A DNA stretch of 64,000 nucleotides, from assembly GCF_030269605.1 (NCBI RefSeq), contig NZ_BSTQ01000006.1, positions 62,001 to 126,000 on the forward strand, read 5' to 3'. The translations under genes and the position numbers were made by a program. Shown here piece after piece: positions 28,192 through 37,227 of the stretch. The DNA comes from Lentzea sp. NBRC 105346 (lineage in GTDB: Bacteria > Actinomycetota > Actinomycetes > Mycobacteriales > Pseudonocardiaceae). The notes below the pieces were generated by a model that had not been told where the DNA came from, ran no database searches, and worked only from the letters and a program-made list of their open reading frames with translations. Position 1 is the stretch's first letter. The number at the start of each line of letters is the position of its first letter.

Positions 28192-29099
28192 GCCGCTCGC
28201 CTCCAGCCGGGGTACTCGACGCCGTTGACGGCGGGCCGGATGACCTCGTCCTCGGCCGGCCAGGGGACGCCGGCTGCCGTTGCTACGGCGAGTTCGGCGT
28301 CGTGTGCGAGTTGGAAGACGAGCACCTCGTGGTGCGCGGTGAGCGCGGTCGGCGCACCGGCGGCGCGGGCTCGGTCGGCGGCGCGGCGCTCGGCAAGTGA
28401 GGCGCGGGTGACCAGTCGGCTGCCACGCAGTCCGGCGGTCAGCGCGATGCACCGCTCGATCGGCGCCAACCCGGCCGACATTCCGGCGGCGATGATGGGG
28501 GTGGGCAGGTCGACCAGCGAGCCGTCCGGGTGTCGGAGAGGTCGCGCGACGACGACGAGGTGTCCGCCGGAACGCAGCAGCGGCTCGCAGTAGAGCAGTG
28601 TCGTGGTGAGGTCGGCGATGGCGGACTCGACCGGGTCGTGGTTCGGACCGCTCAGGCGGTCCGACGCGGTGCGCAAGGTGGTGAGGACAAGTCCGACTCG
28701 TCCGACCAACCCGGCAGCCTGGACGGTCGCGAGCATCTTCGGCCGGGCGTCGAGGACCGAGCCGTCGCGCCACGCGCCTGCAGCCTTGGCGGCGGTGATG
28801 TTCGCGCGGGCGAGCGTCCACCACCGGGTGCGGGCGGCCAGCCCGAGCGCGTGACGGCCAGCACGCAACGCCTCGGTCAGCACGGTCCCGGCACCGCAAT
28901 CCGGGTCCAGAACGAGGTCGCCAGGACGCGTGTAGGTCGCGACCGCGTAGGCGGCGACGGCGGGCGGGATCCGGTCGGTGTCGGTCTCGGTGCCGAGCAC
29001 GCAGCCGGCGTCACGCAGCTGCGCCAGAGGGGCACGCTGCCCAGTCGGCCATACCGACAACGGCGGAGTCAGCCAGGGCGGTGTGCGACGGTCAGTCAT
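28188..29099 (-). CDS. DNA methyltransferase-like protein (SAM fold)
   Basis: The 303-residue protein has a Rossmann methyltransferase motif I, LVLDPDCGAGTVLTEALRAG, followed by RHALGLAARTRWWTLARANI where motif II and III are expected. The catalytic D/N-PP-Y/F motif of DNA N4/N6 methylases is not visible; the equivalent position reads LVLTTLRTAS. It may be a structural or altered-specificity relative. ATG at 29099; it overlaps the preceding gene by 8 bases and the next by 4. A second methyltransferase-like gene lies just upstream, which suggests they form a pair. Confidence 0.62.
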   Translation of the reverse strand: MTDRRTPPWLTPPLSVWPTGQRAPLAQLRDAGCVLGTETDTDRIPPAVAAYAVATYTRPGDLVLDPDCGAGTVLTEALRAGRHALGLAARTRWWTLARANITAAKAAGAWRDGSVLDARPKMLATVQAAGLVGRVGLVLTTLRTASDRLSGPNHDPVESAIADLTTTLLYCEPLLRSGGHLVVVARPLRHPDGSLVDLPTPIIAAGMSAGLAPIERCIALTAGLRGSRLVTRASLAERRAADRARAAGAPTALTAHHEVLVFQLAHDAELAVATAAGVPWPAEDEVIRPAVNGVEYPGWRRAA

Positions 29100-30081
29100 C
29101 GGAGGTCTCCTCGCCGTCGGCCATGCCTGTCGGGGTGGGCTGGCGGGCGAACACCAAGAGGTCCTCATGCACCTGGATGTGCCGAACGGAAGTCGTCGAC
29201 CGTCCCGACGCGGCCGAGGAACGGTCACGTACGGCTGGTGCCGCTACGGCGAGCGCTCCGTCGCGGACGGGTTCGCGCAGCAGTGCGATGCGATCGAGGT
29301 AGCTCAGTCCGGCGTGGTGCGCGGCGCGCACGAGCGCCCCAGCTGGGTCGGCGAGCCGACCACTCGAACGATCACCTTGAGTAACAATGGCGAGGGTGCC
29401 GGTCGGGGTAAGCACGTCCGCCCAGTCGGCTGGGTGGAACCAGTCGAGCGTGCGGGGTTGGACTGCGGTGATGATCAGGTCGTAGTGGTCCGAACCGTGT
29501 CCGGTCGTGGCCGAGTCGGATTCGCGAAGGCGGTCCGCGGACGGTCCGACCGTGTGTCCGACGGACGGGCTTTCGGTGGTCAGTCCGGGTCCGGACTCCG
29601 ACTCGGCCGGCTCGTTGACGGTGCACTCGGCGACGGGCTCGGAGTGCGCGACGGCGGTCTGCGTCTGGACGCCGCGGCCGAGTCGGGCCACGGTCCAGCC
29701 CGCTTCGTGCAGTCCGACATACGGGTCGTGCTGAGGTCGGTGGTGTACCAGCGTCGTCGGTCGTGACGCGGGCGGCGCGAGGTACGGAGCCGGGGCGAGC
29801 AGCAGTACCCGCTGGCCGGGCTGGGTATAGGTGGTGACGATCTTGATGACTGCGGCCAGCAGCCAGTTAGCGAGCGAGCCGGTTCCTTCACGGAGGTCCT
29901 CTTGAGCGCACATCCAGACGGTGCTCGGCCGGACGGGACGGAGGTGGGGCAGCGCGAGGTGCCGCGTGCGTGAGCGCGGTGTTCGCCGCGTCCGTGGTAG
30001 CGAGATCGGGACGGCCGGGAACTCGGTGGAACCGTGCTCAGAGTCGTCCCTTGGGGATCCGTTGCCGTGTGTTGGGGTCAT
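29092..30081 (-). CDS. Second methyltransferase-like protein, first gene of the leftward ICE block
   Basis: A 329-residue protein. The central and C-terminal parts look like a reduced methyltransferase fold: SLANWLLAAVIKIVTTYTQP then GQRVLLLAPAPYLAPP in place of motif I, and YDLIITAVQPRTLDWFHPAD, LTPTGTLAIVTQGD and HEDLLVFAR towards the end. An acidic/Ser-rich insertion lies around residues 165-210. ATG at 30081 was chosen because GGAGG is 9-10 bases upstream; a longer start would cross the conserved promoter element at 30110-30173. It probably works with the next gene. Confidence 0.55.
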   Translation of the reverse strand: MTPTHGNGSPRDDSEHGSTEFPAVPISLPRTRRTPRSRTRHLALPHLRPVRPSTVWMCAQEDLREGTGSLANWLLAAVIKIVTTYTQPGQRVLLLAPAPYLAPPASRPTTLVHHRPQHDPYVGLHEAGWTVARLGRGVQTQTAVAHSEPVAECTVNEPAESESGPGLTTESPSVGHTVGPSADRLRESDSATTGHGSDHYDLIITAVQPRTLDWFHPADWADVLTPTGTLAIVTQGDRSSGRLADPAGALVRAAHHAGLSYLDRIALLREPVRDGALAVAAPAVRDRSSAASGRSTTSVRHIQVHEDLLVFARQPTPTGMADGEETSDD

Positions 30082-30109
30082 CGTGGGTGTCCTCCGGCGG
30101 ATGGGTGCC

Positions 30110-30173
30110 GTGTGTCCTGACACCCCTTAACTCCGCTTTTCGGCCCCGTTTTGGACACTCCGAACTGAATTTC
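30110..30173 (-). repeat. 64-base conserved element, copy A (upstream of the leftward block)
   Basis: This segment matches 31505-31568 in inverted orientation at roughly 75-80% of positions; strings such as CCTTAACTCCG and CCGTTTTGGACAC are identical. Its near end lies about 29 bases upstream of the start codon of the gene at 30081, with GGAGG in between. The same spacing holds for copy B and the T4SS genes, so this is most likely a shared promoter/operator. Confidence 0.8.
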
Positions 30174-30396
30174 TTGACGAATGCCGAGGTTTGCTTGGAC
30201 CCGGCGGGTAGCAGGCTCTTCGGTTCTTGCCGGGGCCCGAACATTGGGGCCATCCGGCGGTATCGGGGCAGGCTTCCGAGCCGCGTTCTGGACGTGACGC
30301 GGCCAAGTTTTCCAAGATTTTTCCGAAGCCAAGCCGCTGATCTTGCGGCGAGGGCTGTGTCGAGAGCTTCTCGTGCGATGTCGGATACCAGCGCGC

Positions 30397-30557
30397 TACT
30401 AGTGTGCGACTATAAACGCAGTTCAGTGCCTACTAGTGCTGATCAAGCTCGACGTTCAACGTGTGACGATATGGATCTTTCTTGGAGGTGCGCCCTAGGT
30501 GAAATAGTAGTTCGCTAGTGGTGCCTGCGGCGGCGCACTAGTTGGCTGCTAGTAGTG
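30397..30557. repeat. Cluster of ACTAGT/GCTAGT motifs
   Basis: Five copies occur within 160 bases: ACTAGT at 30398, 30432 and 30538, GCTAGT at 30514 and 30548, most followed by G. The patch is A/T-richer than its surroundings and non-coding. The rest of 30,174-30,632 shows no gene. It could be an operator array or part of a transfer or replication origin. Confidence 0.5.
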
Positions 30558-30632
30558 GCGTGGTATTTCGCTGGTATCGGTCGTGGCTTCCTGACGTCGT
30601 TGTTGTTTGCATCGACGCCGAGGAGTCACGAC

Positions 30633-31610
30633 ATGGCGGCACAACCTGTTCTTCATCGCGGTCGCGACAGGGCTGTCCCGAACTCGTTGGATATCGCGCA
30701 GGATACGTTTAACTGGCTGGTGACCGGGCCTCATCCGCTGTCGCTGAACGGTCGGCTCTTTCCGGGACTGCCCGACCGGTACGTCCCGCTGGACGAGGTC
30801 CGCGACCGGCTGCTGGCGCGCCAGTGTTCGCAGGCGACGCGGGATGCGGTGTGGGCGCATCTGGTACTGCGGTCCCGTACTGAAGGAGCGACCTGGACGG
30901 TCGCCGCTGTCGGGGTCGCGCTACCCGCGTTGACCTCCGTGGCGGCGACCTTGACTGACCGGTTCGCAGGCGATCCGGCGGACGTGCACGCCGAGGTGTT
31001 GCGCGGATTCCTGTCCGCGTTGTCGACCATCGATCTGCGTCCGCCGCGGATCATGTTGCGGCTGCGATGGGACGCGTATCGGTCCGGTTATGACGCGCTC
31101 GCCGAGGCGCTGTCGGGTCCGACTCCGGTCGCACCGGGCTTCCGATCCACCCCGCCGCACGCGCCGTGGGGGCACCCGGATCTGGTGCTCGCCCGTGCGG
31201 TTGCGGACGGCGTCCTGACCCAGACCGAAGCCGAACTCATCGGCACAACCCGGCTCGAACTTGTCGCTCTCTCGGACTGGGCGGCTAGGCACGACGCCCC
31301 GGTCTGGGCTGCGTACAAGGTTCGTAAACGTGCCGAGGCGCGCCTGCTCACCTACCTGCGGGATGGCGCGGTCGACGAAGGCGAAACCGATTCCTTGACT
31401 GCTCAAGTGACTACCTCAGTTGCTCTGTCCCGACCGGCCTCTGTGACTCGCGTGCCGGAAGGGACATCACTTTCCGTATATGCACGGCTGGGCGGACGCG
31501 CGCAGAAAGTTCAGGGCCCGGTGTCCAAAACGGACGCGAAATCCGGAGTTAAGGGCTGCGGGACACACCCGCGCTCTGCCCGACCTTCGGAGGTGCCCCA
31601 ATGCGCCTGA
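30633..31610 (+). CDS. Sigma-factor-like / HTH regulator of the ICE
   Basis: A 325-residue protein whose ATG has AGGAG 7 bases upstream. The C-terminal part resembles the sigma-70 region 4 helix-turn-helix found in regulators of actinobacterial mobile elements: HPDLVLARAVADGVLTQTEA, ELIGTTRLELVALSDWAARH and a basic helix KVRKRAEARLLTYLRDG. The N-terminal part is helical with conserved-looking WTVAAVGVALPALTSVAATL. It lies between two inverted copies of the 64-base element, one of which is inside its own 3' end (31505-31568), so it is well placed to be the activator of both divergent blocks. It overlaps the pilin gene by 10 bases. Confidence 0.6.
   Translation: MAAQPVLHRGRDRAVPNSLDIAQDTFNWLVTGPHPLSLNGRLFPGLPDRYVPLDEVRDRLLARQCSQATRDAVWAHLVLRSRTEGATWTVAAVGVALPALTSVAATLTDRFAGDPADVHAEVLRGFLSALSTIDLRPPRIMLRLRWDAYRSGYDALAEALSGPTPVAPGFRSTPPHAPWGHPDLVLARAVADGVLTQTEAELIGTTRLELVALSDWAARHDAPVWAAYKVRKRAEARLLTYLRDGAVDEGETDSLTAQVTTSVALSRPASVTRVPEGTSLSVYARLGGRAQKVQGPVSKTDAKSGVKGCGTHPRSARPSEVPQCA
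31505..31568 (+). repeat. 64-base conserved element, copy B (upstream of the T4SS genes)
   Basis: Inverted copy of 30110-30173. It contains the small dyad GTCCAAAACGGAC and the AGTTAAGG segment that could act as a -10 region. Its end is 32 bases before the ATG at 31601, with CGGAGG between. It overlaps the last codons of the sigma-like gene. Confidence 0.8.
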
Positions 31611-32080
31611 CCACTCTCCTGTCCACCGCGTCCGAGCGGATCCCATCGGATCGACCGAGCTCATACTCAGTCGCGCCGGAGCCGTTGTCGACCGAGTCCG
31701 AGCTCACCGAGCCGACTTCCGGGACCACGCACAGCACTCCGATGTCTGGGTGTCGGCGGCTGTTGCTGACCGCAGCGCTGGTGGCGCTCACGGTCGCGTG
31801 CATGGCGTCGTCCGCTGCGGCCGACACCGTGCACGTAGTGGCGCTGGCGGCAACGGTGGACCAGGTCTTGACCAACATCCGCAACTGGATCATGGGCATC
31901 CTGGCGGGTCTGGCGACGGTGTTCTTGTCGATCGCGTTCGTGCGCCGGATCGCCGGCTCGGGTGATCCCGGTGAGATCGAGAAGTCGAAGACTGCCTTCA
32001 AGTCGGCCTGCTGGGGCTACGGCGGCGCGGCACTGGCGCCGCTGGTGGTGGAGATCCTCAAAGGGATCGTGGGGGCCTGA
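31601..32080 (+). CDS. VirB2/TrbC-type pilin
   Basis: The 159-residue protein has a long polar N-terminus (about 50 residues), a signal-like hydrophobic helix (LLLTAALVALTVACMASS then AAADTVHV), and two transmembrane helices in the mature part (NWIMGILAGLATVFLSIAFV, GGAALAPLVVEILKGIVGA) separated by a short charged loop. This is the layout of VirB2/TrbC conjugative pilins. ATG at 31601 is preceded by CGGAGG. First gene of the type IV secretion operon; the VirB6-like gene starts 3 bases after its stop. Confidence 0.78.
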   Translation: MRLTTLLSTASERIPSDRPSSYSVAPEPLSTESELTEPTSGTTHSTPMSGCRRLLLTAALVALTVACMASSAAADTVHVVALAATVDQVLTNIRNWIMGILAGLATVFLSIAFVRRIAGSGDPGEIEKSKTAFKSACWGYGGAALAPLVVEILKGIVGA

Positions 32081-32082
32081 CC

Positions 32083-34047
32083 ATGACCGGCACCCACCCC
32101 ACCCAGCGCCGTCCCCGGCAGCCGGTACCCGCGAGGCTCGACGTGTCGACGGCCGAGCGTCCCACCGGTGTGGCGCGAGCCGGTCGTGCGCGGCAGCGGG
32201 TGGTGTGGATGCTGCTCGCCAGCCTGCTGGTCGTGCTCGGCGGCGTGTTCACGCTCTCCGCGTCGGCGCAGCCCACGACACCCAGCACCGCACCGTCGAA
32301 CCCAGCCGACCCGTGCGCGGGGCCGCAGCCGCCCGCGCCATGCCAACCCACCCCCACCCCGAACCCGACGACGTCGTCCCTATGCCCGACGTCCCCGCCA
32401 GGTCAGCCCCGCCCCCCAGGGTGCCTGCCGCAGCCGACCACGTCCTCGCCGACGCCGTCGTCGGTCCCGCCGGTGAGCGCTGCACCGGCCGCGTCGGGTG
32501 GGGAGTGCGGCATCACGAACCCGAGTGCGTGCGTCGGGGAGGGCGTCGCGGCCTTTGTGGATGTGTTGGTCGGCGAGTCGCTGAACATGCTGCTGCGGTT
32601 CATCGGCAGCACGTTGTTGTCCACGCCGACGCTGGACCAGTTGCCGCGCATCGGCGAGATCTGGGAGCAGTCGCGGCTGTTCGTGGTCGCCGCCTACTCC
32701 CTGCTCGTTCTCATCGCGGGGATCGTGCTGATGGGGCACGAGAGTGTGCAGTCCCGCTACTCGGTCCGCGAGATCGCCCCGCGGGTCGTGGTCGGGTTCA
32801 TCGCCGCCAACCTCAGCCTGTTCCTCGGCGACCAGGCGATCCGTTTCGCCAACGCCGTCTCGGTCGCCGTGCTGGGTGACAGCCTCGATCCGCAGACAAC
32901 GGGCCGGGCGGTCAGCGAACTGTTCGTCACGATGGTGACCAACTCGTTGCTCACTGGCGGGATGTTCGCCGGGTTCCTGTCGCTGGTGCTGACCATCTTG
33001 CTGGTCGCCCTACTGGTCGGCTACGTCGTGCGGGTCGCGCTCACGGTGATCCTGCTCGCGGGGGCGCCGCTGGCGTTGATGTGTCACGGCCTGCCACAGA
33101 CCGAGGGTGTGGCGCACTGGTTCTGGCGCACCGGTGCCGGGGTGCTCGGCATCCAGGTCGGGCAGAGCCTGACGCTGATCTGCGCGCTGAAGGTGTTTCT
33201 GCAGCCCGGCGGGTTCACGTTCTTCGGCGCCCCCACTCCGGACGGGATCATCAACCTCATCGTGCTGATCGCCCTGGTGTGGATCCTGGTGAAGATCCCG
33301 ACCTGGGTGCTGCGCCAGGCCCAGATCATCGGCGGACGTCGCTCGTTTGTCGGCGGGCTGGTTCGTGCGTTTGTGTTCGGCAAGGCGATGGGCCTGCTCG
33401 GCGGACGCGGCTGGGGACGACGCGTGGCCACTGCCTCCGCGACCGCCTCGCCCGGCGGTCCTCGCCACGTGCCCGCATCTCGTCGGTCAGCCCCGGTGCA
33501 TACACGACGTCTGGTCACTCCGGAGATGGTCGCCCGGCGGCTGAGGGCGGCCTACGACGCGGAACGCATTCGGGCCGCGCGCCGATCGCGCGTGCCGTCG
33601 CAGGCGCCCCAGTTCCTGCAGCCGCAGCCTCAGCAGACTGTGCACGATCCCGCTGTCGTTCCGGCGACCCTGGGGCCGACACAGCCCGAGTTCAGCTCCG
33701 CCTCCGTGCCGGACACCCCTGTCGGCCGGTCGTCGCGGCGAGGACCGCGGCCCGGTTCGGCACCACAGTTCCAGGTCGCAGGTGGGCCGCGCCGACGTGG
33801 TGCCGCATCGCCGTCGGCTCGTCCGATCCGGGTGGCGTCAGTGCCGCCGCAGCTGCGGTTCCAATCGGTCACGTCTGCACCGCCGCAGCCCGCGAGTCCT
33901 GCCAGGCCGGCGTCCGCGCCCGCTGCGCCGGTGTTCCGGCAGGCGCAGCCGGAGCCTCGTCTCGGTGACGCCTACCGGCGGACGCACTCTGCTCCGCCGC
34001 CGGTGTTCCGCGCGCCGAGGCCAGCCCCAGGAGGTGAAGGGCAATGA
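32083..34047 (+). CDS. VirB6/TrbL-like polytopic membrane protein
   Basis: The 654-residue protein has a signal-like helix (VVWMLLASLLVVLGGVFTLSA), a Pro/Thr-rich exposed linker (about 65-130), then six or seven transmembrane helices (about 150-425) containing VALLVGYVVRVALTVILLAG and APLALMCHGLPQTEG. A long basic, Pro/Ser/Arg-rich cytoplasmic tail fills residues 440-654. It is the likely inner-membrane channel component, equivalent to VirB6/TrbL in Gram-positive conjugation systems. The 3' end overlaps the PrgI gene start by 4 bases. Confidence 0.78.
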   Translation: MTGTHPTQRRPRQPVPARLDVSTAERPTGVARAGRARQRVVWMLLASLLVVLGGVFTLSASAQPTTPSTAPSNPADPCAGPQPPAPCQPTPTPNPTTSSLCPTSPPGQPRPPGCLPQPTTSSPTPSSVPPVSAAPAASGGECGITNPSACVGEGVAAFVDVLVGESLNMLLRFIGSTLLSTPTLDQLPRIGEIWEQSRLFVVAAYSLLVLIAGIVLMGHESVQSRYSVREIAPRVVVGFIAANLSLFLGDQAIRFANAVSVAVLGDSLDPQTTGRAVSELFVTMVTNSLLTGGMFAGFLSLVLTILLVALLVGYVVRVALTVILLAGAPLALMCHGLPQTEGVAHWFWRTGAGVLGIQVGQSLTLICALKVFLQPGGFTFFGAPTPDGIINLIVLIALVWILVKIPTWVLRQAQIIGGRRSFVGGLVRAFVFGKAMGLLGGRGWGRRVATASATASPGGPRHVPASRRSAPVHTRRLVTPEMVARRLRAAYDAERIRAARRSRVPSQAPQFLQPQPQQTVHDPAVVPATLGPTQPEFSSASVPDTPVGRSSRRGPRPGSAPQFQVAGGPRRRGAASPSARPIRVASVPPQLRFQSVTSAPPQPASPARPASAPAAPVFRQAQPEPRLGDAYRRTHSAPPPVFRAPRPAPGGEGQ

Positions 34048-35258
34048 GTTTGCCGGTAAGGATTCCCGCCGACGTCGATCGCGAGGACAGGGTGATCGGT
34101 TCGCTGACCGCGCGGCAGCTGCTCATCCTTGCCGTCACCGGGATCGTGCTGTACGGGACGTACACGGTTATCCGCGCGTTCGTTCCGCTGGCGGTGTTCC
34201 TGATCGTCGCCATCCCGATCGGTGCGGTCGCCGCGTTCCTCGCGCTCGGTCAGCGCGATGGCATCACCCTGGACCGGCTGGCCCTGGCGGCGTTGCGGCA
34301 GTGGATGAGTCCGCAGCACCGGGTGACCGCACCAGAAGGCATCCGCCCCGCACCGGAGTGGCTCACCAATCACGTCGACGTCAGCAGCAGGGGCAACACC
34401 AAGCGGAAGCAGAGCGCGGGCGCGGTGGTGTCGCCGGCCGCGTTGCGGCTGCCCGCCGAGGGGGTCACCGACACCGGGGTCATCGACCTTGGCAAGGACG
34501 GCGTCGCTGTGGTCGCGGTCTGTTCCACGATCAACTTCGGGCTCCGCACGCCTGCTGAGCAGGAGTCCCTGGTGGCCAGTTTCGGGCGGTATCTGCATTC
34601 GCTTACCGCGCCGGTGCAGGTGCTCATCCGGGCGGAACGGCTGGACCTGTCCGAGCAGATCGCAGAGCTGCGCGAGCAGGCCGGTGGACTGCCGCACCCG
34701 GCGCTGGAACAGGCGGCGCGCGAGCACGCCGAGTACCTCGACCAGCTCGGCCGCGCCACCGATCTGCTGCGCCGTCAGGTCCTGCTGGTCCTGCGCGAGC
34801 CGTTGCTCGCCGGTGGCCTGGCCGACGGGCTGGGCGGTGCCTCGCCGCTGGCCGCCCTGTCGGCGCGACGTAAGGCCGCCAAACAGGCTGGCCTGGTAGA
34901 CGACGCCACCCGGCGGGCCGCCGAGGCCCGGCTGCTGCGCCGGCTCGGGGAGGCGGTCGAGCTGCTCTCGCCGTCAGGGATCACGGTCACTCCGCTGGAT
35001 GCCGGGCAGGCCACCGCGGTGCTGGCCGCGGCCTGCAACCCCGACAGCTTGATTCCGCCGGGCGCTGGGTTGGCGGGGTCGGACGAGGTCATCACCACCG
35101 CCCCGGATGAGGGCTGGGACGAGACCGCGTTCGGCCGCTCCGCGCTCACCACTCACGACGAGTTTCCCAATACCGAGGACGGCTGGGACGACGGTTTCGA
35201 CGACACCGCCGAGGAGCCCGACGACTACGACAACGCCGCAGGGAGGTACTGCTCATGA
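34044..35258 (+). CDS. PrgI/VirB3-like T4SS protein with a large soluble domain
   Basis: The N-terminal 80 residues match PrgI/VirB3 proteins: RIPADVDREDRVIGSLTARQ, then two closely spaced transmembrane helices (LILAVTGIVLYGTYTVI and AVFLIVAIPIGAVAAFLAL). The remaining 320 residues are a soluble domain also seen fused in actinobacterial systems, with a SCF-like beta segment (VAVVAVCSTINFGLRTPAEQ) and an acidic end. ATG with AGGAGG upstream; coupled on both sides by ATGA overlaps. It should anchor the VirB4 ATPase at the membrane. Confidence 0.8.
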   Translation: MSLPVRIPADVDREDRVIGSLTARQLLILAVTGIVLYGTYTVIRAFVPLAVFLIVAIPIGAVAAFLALGQRDGITLDRLALAALRQWMSPQHRVTAPEGIRPAPEWLTNHVDVSSRGNTKRKQSAGAVVSPAALRLPAEGVTDTGVIDLGKDGVAVVAVCSTINFGLRTPAEQESLVASFGRYLHSLTAPVQVLIRAERLDLSEQIAELREQAGGLPHPALEQAAREHAEYLDQLGRATDLLRRQVLLVLREPLLAGGLADGLGGASPLAALSARRKAAKQAGLVDDATRRAAEARLLRRLGEAVELLSPSGITVTPLDAGQATAVLAAACNPDSLIPPGAGLAGSDEVITTAPDEGWDETAFGRSALTTHDEFPNTEDGWDDGFDDTAEEPDDYDNAAGRYCS

Positions 35259-37162
35259 AGGCCAAGGACAAGCGACGCGGGAAGCCCCCGACCGTCCAGC
35301 CGCCGCTCGGGCGGGCCGGCGCGTTCACCCCGGACGCCATCTCGGTCCGCCCCCGCGCGCTGGAAGTCGGTGGCGAATGGGTCTCGTCGTTCGCCGTCAC
35401 CGGCTATCCGCGCGAGGTGCACAACGGGTGGCTGCAGCCGCTGTTGACCTACCCCGGCCGCGTGGACGTCTCGTTGCACATCGAGCCGATCGACCCGGTC
35501 ACCGCGGCGGACCGGTTGAAGAAACAGCTGTCCAAACTGGAGTCCGGACGGCGGCACACCAGCGAGAAGGGCAGGCTGTTCGACCCCCAGGTTGAAGCGG
35601 CTACGGAGGACGCTTATGACTTGTCCGCGCGGGTCGCCCGCGGGGAGGGCAAGTTGTACCGGATGGGCCTGTACCTGACGGTGCACGCCCCAACAGAGGA
35701 AGCCCTCGGCGACGAGGTCGCGGCAGTCCGTGCGCTGGCGGCGTCCCTGCTGCTGGACTGCAAACCGACCACCTACCGCAGTCTGCAGGGCTGGGTCACC
35801 AGCCTGCCGATGGGCCTGGACCTGGTCGGCATGCGCCGCACCTTCGACACCAGCGCGCTGTCCGCCGCATACCCGTTCACATCGCCAGACCTGCCGCCGC
35901 CGGACCCGACGTCGGTCGGCGCACCGAGCGGGGTGCTCTACGGCTTCAACGTCGGAAGCCAAGGTCTCGTGCACCACGACCGGTTCGCCTTGGACAACCA
36001 CAACTCGGTGATCCTCGGCCGCTCCGGCGCGGGCAAGTCGTACCTGGTGAAGCTGGAGCTGCTGCGGTCGCTGTACCGCGGGATCGAGATCCACGTCATC
36101 GACCCCGAGGACGAGTACGCCCGGCTGGCCGCCGCGGTCGGCGGGACGCATGTCCACCTCGGTGCCGAGCAGGTCCGGCTCAACCCGATGGACCTGCCGA
36201 TCCACACCCGCCCGGACGGACGCCGCACCGCACCCCGCGACGCGCTCATCCGACGGTCGCTGTTCCTGCACACCGTCATCTCAGTGCTACTCGGGAGCGA
36301 GCTCACGGCAACCGAACGCGCTGCGCTGGACCGGGCGATCACCGCGACCTACCAGCGCATCGGCATCACGTCCGATCCGCGGACCTGGACCCGCCCGGCA
36401 CCACTGCTGGCCAACCTCGCCGATGTCCTCGCCGACGGCGGTGACCCCGCCGGGGTCGAGCTCGCCGCGCGACTGCACCCGTATGTCACCGGCGCGTTCT
36501 CCGGAATGTTCTCTGGCCCTACCTCGACCCGGCCCGAGGGGCACCTGGTGGTGTTCTCGCTGCGGGATCTCGCCGACGAGCTCAAGCCGATCGGCACCCT
36601 GCTGACGCTCGACGCGGTCTGGCGGCAAGTCTCCAACCCGGCCATCCGCAAACCCCGGCTGGTCGTGGTCGACGAAGCCTGGCTGCTGATGAAGGAACCC
36701 GCAGGCGCCGAATTCCTATTCCGTATGGCCAAAGCGTCACGCAAGCAGTGGGCGGGCCTCACGGTGGCCACACAGGACACCGCCGACGTGCTGGGCTCGG
36801 ATCTGGGCAAGGCGGTCGTCGCGAACGCGGCGACGCAGATCCTGCTGAGGCAAGCCTCGCAGGCGATCGACGAGATCACCCGCACCTTCGATCTGTCCAT
36901 GGGGGAACGCCAGTTCCTGCTCTCCGCGGATCGCGGCCAGGGGCTCCTGTCGACCGGGACGCAAAGGGTCGCGTTCCAGTCCATTGCCTCACCAGTCGAG
37001 CACGAGCTGGTCACGACTAATCCCGCAGAGATCTTCGGGATTCACGACAACTTGTCGGGAATCCCGAACTCCTACGTCGAACTCGGCACCGACGACGCCG
37101 CGAGAATCGCGGACACGTTCGACGACGACGGCGCGTCGCAGATCGAACTCGACGCAGCATAG
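35255..37162 (+). CDS. VirB4/TraC-type conjugation ATPase
   Basis: A 635-residue cytoplasmic ATPase. The N-terminal domain (30-200) is the VirB4-type platform. Walker A is ILGRSGAGKSYLVKLELL (about 253-270), Walker B is PRLVVVDEAWLLMKE (about 467-481), and the C-terminal motif VATQDTADVLGSDLGKAVVANA is typical for VirB4. Length matches Gram-positive VirB4 proteins (about 600-650). It energises pilus/channel assembly and substrate transfer. It overlaps the PrgI gene by 4 bases. Confidence 0.92.
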   Translation: MKAKDKRRGKPPTVQPPLGRAGAFTPDAISVRPRALEVGGEWVSSFAVTGYPREVHNGWLQPLLTYPGRVDVSLHIEPIDPVTAADRLKKQLSKLESGRRHTSEKGRLFDPQVEAATEDAYDLSARVARGEGKLYRMGLYLTVHAPTEEALGDEVAAVRALAASLLLDCKPTTYRSLQGWVTSLPMGLDLVGMRRTFDTSALSAAYPFTSPDLPPPDPTSVGAPSGVLYGFNVGSQGLVHHDRFALDNHNSVILGRSGAGKSYLVKLELLRSLYRGIEIHVIDPEDEYARLAAAVGGTHVHLGAEQVRLNPMDLPIHTRPDGRRTAPRDALIRRSLFLHTVISVLLGSELTATERAALDRAITATYQRIGITSDPRTWTRPAPLLANLADVLADGGDPAGVELAARLHPYVTGAFSGMFSGPTSTRPEGHLVVFSLRDLADELKPIGTLLTLDAVWRQVSNPAIRKPRLVVVDEAWLLMKEPAGAEFLFRMAKASRKQWAGLTVATQDTADVLGSDLGKAVVANAATQILLRQASQAIDEITRTFDLSMGERQFLLSADRGQGLLSTGTQRVAFQSIASPVEHELVTTNPAEIFGIHDNLSGIPNSYVELGTDDAARIADTFDDDGASQIELDAA

Positions 37163-37227
37163 AGCGATACCACGTGATAGCCAACAACAAGGTAACCCTA
37201 TCGATCCACCTACTCAGGGAGTTAGTC

